A DNA stretch of 64,000 nucleotides from UTCHB3 sp964531325 (GTDB lineage Bacteria; Bacteroidota; Ignavibacteria; Ignavibacteriales; Ignavibacteriaceae). Positions 54,103 to 61,826 of this stretch are shown piece after piece. The notes under the pieces were generated by a model, which searched no databases, was not told the DNA's origin, and saw only the letters and a program-made list of their open reading frames with translations. The DNA is taken from NCBI GenBank assembly GCA_964531325.1, contig CAZHCW010000012.1, positions 1 to 64,000 of the forward strand, written 5' to 3'. The position numbers were made by a program, and so were the translations under genes. Numbering within the stretch: the first letter of the stretch is position 1; every line of letters begins with the position of its first letter.

Positions 54103-56784
54103 ATGACCATGAAACAAATTCTACTTATTTCTGCTCTTTTAATATCCGGTTTGTTTGCACAAAACAGTAATGATGATTGTATGGCTTGTCATAGCGATGA
54201 ATCACTCACTACCACCAGAAACGGTAAAACCGTCTCTCTGTTTATTGAATCAGGGAGATATGTTTCCTCAATTCACGGTTCCATGGAATGTGTAGATTGC
54301 CACTCCGGTTTCAATGGTGAAGACCTTCCACACAAAGCCGGTGTTAATATACATAAAGTGGACTGCAGCAGCTGCCACGATATAGCCGCATTTAAGGGGA
54401 GCATTCATGGTACCAAGAATGTAGAATGTTACTCCTGTCATACTAAACATGCGATTCTTCCTGCGAGCAATATGACCAACGGTAGAGTTGAATTGTGTAT
54501 GTCGTGTCATTCAACAGGAAGTGTTAAACAATTTACTCAAGGTGGTCATTATAAAGCTTACAAGACAGGTAACAAAGTAAATTGTGTAACTTGTCACGGT
54601 AACAACTCACACGAAATTAAAAAAGTAGCCTTTAATAAATTTACGGAAACACAATTGTGCAACAAGTGTCATGTGACACACAAAACTCAATTTTCGGTTG
54701 AACTGCATTCCAGAGCAAATCAGGCTGAATTTCCAAAATGTACAAGCTGCCATGGGTCACATCTTGCTGCAGTGAACCGATTTTCGAGGAACTCGCAGGA
54801 GTGTATGACCTGCCACATGAATCCCTCAATCTTTCATCCAAAAGATAATGAAAAACTTGTTAATTTCATAAAAACCTATCAAACGAGCGTTCATGCCGGA
54901 ATTCAGGCAAACGGAGTAGAAGCTGCTTCATGCGCAGATTGTCACGGTAACCATACTGCTGAGGGGTTGGATGCATCCAAAAACAGAGTAAAAAGAGAGA
55001 ATATTAATGCAACCTGTGGCAAATGTCACCAGGATGCTCTGAAAGAGTTTAATGCATCATCCCACGGTCTTGCATCCAAAAAATATAAAGATATTGCGCC
55101 AGTGTGTACCGATTGTCACGGTGAACACCAAATCTCTAAAGTGAAGAGTCCTGAATTTGCAAAGATGAAAATCAAAGAGATGTGCATGAACTGCCATGTG
55201 AAGAATGAGAAAGTTCTTAAACTCACCAAGGCTACCGGCACCGACATCATGCATTATGAGAAATCAGCACACTGGAAAGCATTAAAAGCTGGGAATGAAA
55301 AAGCTGCTGTTTGCTCCGACTGCCACACCGGACATGCAATGTTACCGGCAAGTGATCCAAAATCTTCGATACACAAATCAAACATTGCAAATACTTGTGG
55401 AGTGTCAGGCTGCCATGTTAAAGAGAAAAATGCGTATAATGTAAGTATCCATTTCAAATCGTTGAAGGAAGGGAAGATGGATTCGCCTGCATGTGCCGAT
55501 TGTCATGGCAACCATCAGATTGAATCCCCAAACAGATTTGGTAATCAGGGAGTAAAAAATCAATTTATTGCTAAACTCTGTTCTGATTGCCACGCCAGTG
55601 TTGAACTTGCATCAAGATATAATTTTTCACAGATTCAGGCTGACAGTTATTACGAGAGTTATCACGGTCTTGCTGTAAAAGGTGGATCAAAACTTGCAGC
55701 AAACTGTGCAAGCTGCCACAATTATCACGATATCAGACCCAGCACTGATCCACTTTCATCGATTCACAGATCAAATCTTTCAAAAACCTGTGGTAAATGT
55801 CACCCTAATGCAAGCATCGACAATAAATTTGCGAAGGTGCATGTAACAAATACCAAGGAAGAATCGATAATGCTTTACCTGGTAAAAACAGGTTACATCT
55901 TTTTAATTTTTGCTACAATCGGGATCATGTTTATTCATAATGTGCTCGATTGGATAAGAAAAAGACAGCATAAAAAGAAACACAAACATGTTATAGCTCA
56001 AATGAAGAAGGACAAAAAATATTATGTCCGTATGACTAAAAATGAGCGAATTCAGCACTTTTTCCTCTTAACATCATTCATCGGATTGGTGATCTCCGGA
56101 TTTGCGCTTGTTTATCCTGATGCCCTTTGGGTGAGAGCCATCAGATCTGTGCTGGGTGACAGCGCATTTGAGATAAGAGGTTTGACGCACAGGATACTTG
56201 GTGTGATAATGATACTCGTTTCATCGTACCACACTTATTATCTCTTTTTCACCAAAAATGGAAAACAATTGTTCAGAGATTTTCTCCCTGCATGGCACGA
56301 TTGGGATGATGTTAAAGTCAATTTTAAATATCTGACTTTCAGAAGTGACGAGACTCCTGCATTCCGTCGATTCAGTTATATGGAAAAAGCTGAATATTGG
56401 GCACTTGTATGGGGAACTGTTGTGATGTCAGCAACAGGTTTGCTGTTGATGTTTAATAACTTCTTCCTTGCGAATGCACCAAAGATATGGTTTGACATTG
56501 CAACCTTGATCCATTATTATGAAGCCTGGCTTGCAACACTCGCGATTATTGTATGGCACTTCTATTTTGTGATATTCAGTCCTGAAGTGTATCCATTAAA
56601 TAAAGCATTTATTACCGGTTTAATGAGTGAAGAATTGATGGAAGCTGAACATCCGCTTGAACTTGAGAGATTAAAAGCTCTTGAGGCAGAGGAGGGTGGC
56701 GCTGTGGAAGGAACAGAAAAAAGTGATTCAACAAATAAAGAGATTGAAGATAAAAAAGACGAAGGATCGTCACCAAAAGAATAA
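54103..56784 (+). CDS. Giant multihaem cytochrome c fused to a cytochrome-b-type membrane domain
   Basis: An 893-residue protein from ATG 54103 (an upstream TTG at 54082 is less likely). After a signal peptide (ILLISALLISGLFAQ) there are 18 CXXCH sites, such as CMACH, CVDCH, CYSCH and CGKCH, plus one CX4CH site (CGVSGCH near 55399), so up to 19 c-type haems in about 580 residues. The C-terminal 300 residues have five membrane helices with several conserved His (for example RGLTHRILG, SSYHTYY, IVWHFYF), like the cytochrome b561/NrfD-independent b-type subunits, and an acidic tail. It may oxidise quinol and pass electrons to periplasmic haems. The N-terminus is homologous to the 13-haem protein downstream. 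Confidence 0.9.
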   Translation: MTMKQILLISALLISGLFAQNSNDDCMACHSDESLTTTRNGKTVSLFIESGRYVSSIHGSMECVDCHSGFNGEDLPHKAGVNIHKVDCSSCHDIAAFKGSIHGTKNVECYSCHTKHAILPASNMTNGRVELCMSCHSTGSVKQFTQGGHYKAYKTGNKVNCVTCHGNNSHEIKKVAFNKFTETQLCNKCHVTHKTQFSVELHSRANQAEFPKCTSCHGSHLAAVNRFSRNSQECMTCHMNPSIFHPKDNEKLVNFIKTYQTSVHAGIQANGVEAASCADCHGNHTAEGLDASKNRVKRENINATCGKCHQDALKEFNASSHGLASKKYKDIAPVCTDCHGEHQISKVKSPEFAKMKIKEMCMNCHVKNEKVLKLTKATGTDIMHYEKSAHWKALKAGNEKAAVCSDCHTGHAMLPASDPKSSIHKSNIANTCGVSGCHVKEKNAYNVSIHFKSLKEGKMDSPACADCHGNHQIESPNRFGNQGVKNQFIAKLCSDCHASVELASRYNFSQIQADSYYESYHGLAVKGGSKLAANCASCHNYHDIRPSTDPLSSIHRSNLSKTCGKCHPNASIDNKFAKVHVTNTKEESIMLYLVKTGYIFLIFATIGIMFIHNVLDWIRKRQHKKKHKHVIAQMKKDKKYYVRMTKNERIQHFFLLTSFIGLVISGFALVYPDALWVRAIRSVLGDSAFEIRGLTHRILGVIMILVSSYHTYYLFFTKNGKQLFRDFLPAWHDWDDVKVNFKYLTFRSDETPAFRRFSYMEKAEYWALVWGTVVMSATGLLLMFNNFFLANAPKIWFDIATLIHYYEAWLATLAIIVWHFYFVIFSPEVYPLNKAFITGLMSEELMEAEHPLELERLKALEAEEGGAVEGTEKSDSTNKEIEDKKDEGSSPKE

Positions 56785-56812
56785 ATTTGTTGATGTGAGA
56801 TAGTGAGTAGAA

Positions 56813-56840
56813 TGAGGCTGCCCCCAAAAAGGCAGCCTCA
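56813..56840. terminator. Bidirectional terminator hairpin
   Basis: TGAGGCTGCC and GGCAGCCTCA form a perfect 10-base-pair stem around an 8-base loop between convergent genes. It is followed by TTTCTATTTT on the plus strand. Confidence 0.85.
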
Positions 56841-56848
56841 TTTCTATT

Positions 56849-57943
56849 TTAAACTAATTTCGGGATTCTTTCGATAAAAGCATTTTGTGAATTAACCACT
56901 ACAATATCATCTTTTGAGTCGATATAGTTTCTGAATTCAGCAATACTTCTGCAATCACAGTAGCTTAAACCGGAGCGGATACCATAGAGAAATTCCTGTA
57001 CAAAATCGTCTATTGTGCCTTTATATTCAACAAGTGTCTCGATTCCTTCTACCGCCTTTTTTTGTTGTCCAAGAATCTCAGAAGCGGATTTTGATGCCAG
57101 ACCTCTAAAAAGTTTATATTTTTTCCCGTCGATGGCTTTTATAACTGCTCCAGGAGATTCATCAAATCCGGCTAAAAGTCTGCCGAGCATACAAAGGTCA
57201 GCTCCCAAAGCGAGTGATTTTACAACATCACCGGAATATCTTATGCCTCCGTCTGCCATTACGAGGCAATCGGGCTGTTTTACTGCCTTGATCTCCTCAA
57301 GAATCGAAATCAGTCCACCGCCGATACCTGTCGCTATTGAAGTACTGCATGCTGAACCACCACCAATACCAACCCTCACAACATTGATACCAAGCTCTGC
57401 AAGGAAAAGATATCCTTCTTTACTTGCCACATTACCGGCAACTGTTATGTAACCTGAATAATGACCATTATACCAGTTGACAGCCTCCTCCATAAGTGAA
57501 CTGAATCCATTTGCAGTATCAAAACATACCCAAAAACTGAAAGGGGCAATTCGTTCACTTTTTCTATAATGCAACATTATTTTGTTAAGTTCAAACAATC
57601 TCTCCTGATAATCACCTGATACACCGATAGCAATTCCAAGATTAATATGCTCCCGATTGTTAAGGGGGGACTCGATTATAAGATCGATAGCTGCTTTAAG
57701 CTCTTCAATTTGATTGGAAATCGATTGAAATCTGTGAATAAGCCCAACCAGTCCAAACTGATTCATTTTTGCCGCCATACTACCGTTACAGACAGTATCC
57801 ATCGGAGATGCAACAATTGGAGCTTCGAGAAAAGCCTCGGCATTTGTCATCACTTTAAGATCAACTTCACTTCTGGAATTAATGGTGGATTTAACACGGG
57901 GGATTATACTTATATCGTCAAAAGTCAAATAGGTTTTGTGCAT
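56849..57943 (-). CDS. IMP dehydrogenase/GMP reductase-family protein, GMP reductase-like
   Basis: A 364-residue TIM-barrel enzyme without CBS domains, the length of a GMP reductase, which converts GMP to IMP. It has the N-terminal TFDDISIIPR, VASPMDTV, the catalytic loop GIGGGSACSTS with Cys199, and MADGGIRYSGDVVKSLALGA. The substrate loop differs from the usual GPGSxCTTR, so IMP dehydrogenase or a related reaction is not excluded. It lies between two cytochrome genes on the opposite strand and is probably unrelated to them. Confidence 0.82.
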   Translation of the reverse strand: MHKTYLTFDDISIIPRVKSTINSRSEVDLKVMTNAEAFLEAPIVASPMDTVCNGSMAAKMNQFGLVGLIHRFQSISNQIEELKAAIDLIIESPLNNREHINLGIAIGVSGDYQERLFELNKIMLHYRKSERIAPFSFWVCFDTANGFSSLMEEAVNWYNGHYSGYITVAGNVASKEGYLFLAELGINVVRVGIGGGSACSTSIATGIGGGLISILEEIKAVKQPDCLVMADGGIRYSGDVVKSLALGADLCMLGRLLAGFDESPGAVIKAIDGKKYKLFRGLASKSASEILGQQKKAVEGIETLVEYKGTIDDFVQEFLYGIRSGLSYCDCRSIAEFRNYIDSKDDIVVVNSQNAFIERIPKLV

Positions 57944-58146
57944 TATACTCTCAGTTGGTAACGGGGAACAATTTATCCAAATTAAAATTCAAATTAAATA
58001 ATTCCATTGAAATTTCAATCTCTAATTATTATTCCGGAAGTTGACTTCATTCCAAAAATTAAGAATCAGAAACATTTAGTTCTTGTTTTTGAGAGGGATT
58101 AAATAATTTATATCCTCTTTATGGATTATAATGGTCATTTATATTT

Positions 58147-58162
58147 TGGCATAGTTATTGAA
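58147..58162 (+). promoter_or_regulatory. Candidate sigma-54 promoter of the 13-haem cytochrome operon
   Basis: TGGCATAGTTATTGAA fits TGGCAY-N5-TTG with correct GG-to-G spacing, but the -12 GC is GA. It is weaker than the elements at 53828 and 54045. The start codon is about 80 bases downstream. The flanking gap 57944-58241 has no ORF. Confidence 0.45.
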
Positions 58163-58241
58163 ACATAATGTTTCGTTATTCAGGTATCCCATCAATTTAT
58201 ACCTGCACGATTTAATTTTCCCATTTTTGTAACTATTGAAA

Positions 58242-59663
58242 ATGACCATGACAGATAAAAAACGCTGCACTCACTGGATCCTTTTTCTTATGTTTGTTTT
58301 CCTCATCGGAACACCTGTTTTTCTGCATGCCACACCAACATCCAACAGATTTAAGGTAACTTCAAATGACGATTGTCTTGTGTGCCATTCGGATGAATCG
58401 TTGAGTATGGAGAAAAACGGAAAACCGCGTTCACTTTATGTTGATGAAAAGGTTTTGGGTGTCTCACCACATAAAAAACTTGAGTGTATTTCATGTCATG
58501 ACGGATTTAATCCAGAAGATCTGCCTCATAAAGAGAATATTAAGCCAATAGATTGTATGACCTGCCATAAGGATGCAAAGATAAAACATCTTTTCCATCC
58601 TCAAATTTTCCAATCAAATTCGAACTCGACAGGCAAAGATGTAAATTGTAAGTCATGCCACGGTACCCATGATGCCAAACCTTATAAAAACATTGCCAGG
58701 AGTTCATCGAATCTCGTGTGCGCCAAGTGTCATGTTCCGCAAAACAACGAATATAACGCCGGAATCCATTCATATGGCTTAGGAGCTTATGAAAAACCTT
58801 CATGTATTAACTGTCATTCTGCCCAAATTACAAAAGGTTCTTACGGACCTGACAAGGTCAGACAAAAAACTGCTCAACAGGATTTATGTTTAACCTGCCA
58901 TATCGATACACCTGAAAACAGGGCAAGATTTACTGTTAATAAAGGTTTTATATCTGAGCCAACAAAAAACACCCACTCTAAATTGCTGGCCTCGGGAAAT
59001 GGCGAAGCGGCAGGATGTGTTGATTGTCATGGTTCACACAAAATCAGTAAAACTGATGACTCAACTTCCACAGTTGTTGCGGGGAATATCCTCAATACCT
59101 GTGGTAAATGTCATGCCGATCAGAAAAAGGAATATGAAGGAAGTGTGCATTTTGATGCATTTGCAAAAAAGACCAAAGATGCTCCTGTATGCTCAAATTG
59201 TCACAATGAACACAAACCTTTGGATGTTGCTACGGCAAAGGTGTGTGGATCATGTCACGAACCCGTTGAACTGTCAACAGAATACGCCATATCAAACAAT
59301 AAAACAAAGGTATTCAAAAACACATATCACGGTTTAACAGTTAAAGGGGAAGTGGTAACAGTTTCAAATTGCAACAGTTGTCATGGAAGTCACGCCATTG
59401 TTGATTCGGAGAAACCTTTATCTTCAGTTAACAAAAAAAATCTTCAAACAACCTGTGGTGAATGTCACCCGGGAGCAGGGGTGGATTTTGCATCAGGGAA
59501 CATCCATAAAACTCCTGGTAAGGTTAAAAAACCCGAAGTAAAACAAACAGAAGAACCGGGAACTTCATGGTCGGGTACCCTTTTGATGATTGGTCTTATT
59601 GTTGCCGCAATCGCCCTGATAGTTGGTTTGATAAAAATAATTCGCAAGAAAAAATCAGTCTGA
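58242..59663 (+). CDS. 13-haem membrane-anchored c-type cytochrome
   Basis: A 473-residue protein from ATG 58242 with a signal peptide, 13 CXXCH sites (CLVCH, CISCH, CMTCH, CKSCH, CAKCH, CINCH, CLTCH, CVDCH, CGKCH, CSNCH, CGSCH, CNSCH, CGECH) and a C-terminal membrane helix ending in basic residues (IIRKKKSV). Its first 70 residues closely match the start of the b-type fusion cytochrome (NDDCxxCHSDESL ... EDLPHK), so the two are paralogues. It would be held to the membrane facing the periplasm. The NapC-like gene follows 34 bases later. Confidence 0.93.
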   Translation: MTMTDKKRCTHWILFLMFVFLIGTPVFLHATPTSNRFKVTSNDDCLVCHSDESLSMEKNGKPRSLYVDEKVLGVSPHKKLECISCHDGFNPEDLPHKENIKPIDCMTCHKDAKIKHLFHPQIFQSNSNSTGKDVNCKSCHGTHDAKPYKNIARSSSNLVCAKCHVPQNNEYNAGIHSYGLGAYEKPSCINCHSAQITKGSYGPDKVRQKTAQQDLCLTCHIDTPENRARFTVNKGFISEPTKNTHSKLLASGNGEAAGCVDCHGSHKISKTDDSTSTVVAGNILNTCGKCHADQKKEYEGSVHFDAFAKKTKDAPVCSNCHNEHKPLDVATAKVCGSCHEPVELSTEYAISNNKTKVFKNTYHGLTVKGEVVTVSNCNSCHGSHAIVDSEKPLSSVNKKNLQTTCGECHPGAGVDFASGNIHKTPGKVKKPEVKQTEEPGTSWSGTLLMIGLIVAAIALIVGLIKIIRKKKSV

Positions 59664-59697
59664 TAAGTGAACAAAATTAAACAAGAGAGTTTAACAA

Positions 59698-61221
59698 ATG
59701 CGTAAAATTTTTCCGGTATCATTATACAATCCGATTTCAGTTGGTGGAGCATTACTTGCAGGAATCAGTTTTGGTTTGATAATCTTTTTGATCATTATAG
59801 AGACCTTCAGTGCTGTTCACAAACCTTATATGGGGATTATTGCGTTTGTAATTTTGCCTGTTTTTTTAATTACCGGTCTCGTGATAATTGCTTATGGTTG
59901 GTACAGGGAGCACAAAAGATCAAAACAGATCGATTTTAAAGCGCGAAAATTTCCCAAAATCGATTTAAATGATCCAAAACAGTTATCTGCCGCTGTCTTT
60001 TTCTCGGTGGGTACAATCTTTCTTTTACTTTTTTCGGCATTTGGAAGTTTTAAGGCGTATGAATATACCGATTCTGATGAATTTTGTGGAACCGTCTGCC
60101 ATACTGTAATGGAGCCGGAATACACTGCATATCTTAACTCACCTCACTCCAAAGTTGGATGTGTTAAGTGTCATATAGGAGAGGGAGCCGGTTGGTTTGT
60201 AAGGGCAAAGATATCAGGGTCTTATCAGTTATATTCAGTAACTTTTAATAAGTATTCACGACCTATCCCAACGCCAATTGAAAACTTGCGTCCAGCTCAG
60301 GAGACTTGTGAACAGTGTCATTGGCCCAAACATTTTTTTAGTGAAAAGAAGGTGGACCTCGACTATTATCTGTCGGATGAAAAAAATACCAAATCCTCTC
60401 TTACACTTCTTATGAGAGTGGGCGGGGGAAACAGTGAACTCGGTAACAGAAATGGTATCCACTGGCATATGAATATCGCCAACGATATTTATTACACTTC
60501 CACCGATCATACACGACAGACGATTGACTGGGTGAAGGCTGTTAACAAGGAAACGGGCAAAGAAACCATTTACAAATTGAAAGGCAGCAAAAAAAAGGTT
60601 GTTGAGGGGAGTGAAGAAATAAGGAAAATGGATTGTATCGACTGCCATAACAGACCGGCGCACATTTATAACGAGCCAAGCCGGATAATTAATATCTCCA
60701 TGTCCCGAGGGATAATTGATTCTACGCTTCCCTATATAAAAAGTGTTGCCACTCAGGCACTCGATGGAACATACGAGACAAAGGATGAAGCTCAATCAAA
60801 AATTTCTTCCAAAATAACAAATTTTTATAAAAACAATTATCCTGAAATTGCAAAGAAGGACGGCAAGAAAATTGCTACTGCCGTTAAGGAAGTACAAAAA
60901 ATCTATTCCCGCAATTATTTCCCTGAAATGAGGGTGAGTTGGAGACACTACCCTAACAACCTTGGTCATATGAACTATGATGGTTGTTTCCGCTGTCATG
61001 ATGGAAATCATGTTTCGGATGATGGTAAAGTGATTACCAACGACTGCAACAGTTGCCATGTACTGCTTTCTCAGACAACACCTGCAAAAGGGAAACAAAT
61101 CTCTATGGAAGGGTTGGAATTTTCTCATCCGGGTGAGATAGAGGTTTCATTTAAGACCCAGAAATGTAGTGCATGTCATGGTGTCGGGAACAAAACTCTT
61201 GAAAAAAAGGTAGCACAATAA
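59698..61221 (+). CDS. NapC/NirT-like membrane multihaem cytochrome
   Basis: A 507-residue membrane cytochrome. Three N-terminal hydrophobic stretches (about 20-42, 48-70 and 100-120) are followed by haem sites: CGTVCH (a CX3CH site, with downstream Met as in NapC/NrfH), CVKCH, CEQCH, CIDCH, CFRCH, CNSCH and CSACH, that is six CXXCH plus one CX3CH. NapC/NrfH-type proteins oxidise menaquinol and pass electrons to periplasmic partners. It forms a likely operon with the 13-haem gene, its probable electron acceptor. Confidence 0.9.
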   Translation: MRKIFPVSLYNPISVGGALLAGISFGLIIFLIIIETFSAVHKPYMGIIAFVILPVFLITGLVIIAYGWYREHKRSKQIDFKARKFPKIDLNDPKQLSAAVFFSVGTIFLLLFSAFGSFKAYEYTDSDEFCGTVCHTVMEPEYTAYLNSPHSKVGCVKCHIGEGAGWFVRAKISGSYQLYSVTFNKYSRPIPTPIENLRPAQETCEQCHWPKHFFSEKKVDLDYYLSDEKNTKSSLTLLMRVGGGNSELGNRNGIHWHMNIANDIYYTSTDHTRQTIDWVKAVNKETGKETIYKLKGSKKKVVEGSEEIRKMDCIDCHNRPAHIYNEPSRIINISMSRGIIDSTLPYIKSVATQALDGTYETKDEAQSKISSKITNFYKNNYPEIAKKDGKKIATAVKEVQKIYSRNYFPEMRVSWRHYPNNLGHMNYDGCFRCHDGNHVSDDGKVITNDCNSCHVLLSQTTPAKGKQISMEGLEFSHPGEIEVSFKTQKCSACHGVGNKTLEKKVAQ

Positions 61222-61258
61222 TGCAGAAATGCAATAATGCAGTAATGTGGTAATGTAG
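61219..61258 (+). repeat. Stop-anchored tandem octamer array (5 units)
   Basis: Five 8-base units (consensus TAATGCAG; the second unit has AAAT) begin at the TAA stop codon of the NapC-like gene. Four of the five carry TAA at the unit start, covering all three frames. It resembles the array at 40577. Confidence 0.75.
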
Positions 61259-61393
61259 TTTATAGCTTCATTTGTTGTTACTCACATTCAGATTCAAAAG
61301 TTGTGTTGAGATTAAAAATAGTTTAGTTATTTCGATCAAATAAGCTAAATTATCGTTCTCGATTGCGTCAATTTTGAACGGAAAATAATTTAG

Positions 61394-61816
61394 ATGATGA
61401 GAATATTGTTGTTGCTGTTTACCGCTGTAATTCTCTCAGGTTGTTCACCTGAGGCAAAGAAAGCCTACTCAAATGAGAACAACCGACCTGTATTACATGG
61501 TGAGGCGACTCCTTTTATGTTTCAGATATACAAAGAGACAAAAATTTTAAGGATCAGAACCTATCATTGGAATGATGGGAAAGGTGCCCAGGCTGGTTTT
61601 ATAATACTTTCTGATAAAGATAACAAAGAGACCGGCAGGTGGCAGGCAGAGGTGAAATCCGGGAAAAAGGAAACTTCTTCAGTTCTTTGGGAGGTGAAAC
61701 CCGACCTGGCAATATCACCCGGCATATATTATATATCGACAACAGACCAAAAAAGCTGGTCGTTTAATGCCGAATCAAATAAAGCCGGATTCACTTCAAT
61801 TTATATCCAGGAATGA
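61394..61816 (+). CDS. Small lipoprotein of unknown function
   Basis: A 140-residue lipoprotein: lipobox LSGC puts the lipidated Cys at 17. The rest is a predicted beta-rich domain (FQIYKETKILRIRTYHWNDG ... SPGIYYISTTDQKSWSF). I do not recognise the family. Tandem ATGs at 61394 and 61397 are possible starts. It lies between the cytochrome operon and a large sensor kinase. Confidence 0.75.
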   Translation: MMRILLLLFTAVILSGCSPEAKKAYSNENNRPVLHGEATPFMFQIYKETKILRIRTYHWNDGKGAQAGFIILSDKDNKETGRWQAEVKSGKKETSSVLWEVKPDLAISPGIYYISTTDQKSWSFNAESNKAGFTSIYIQE

Positions 61817-61826
61817 TGGTTTGTAC

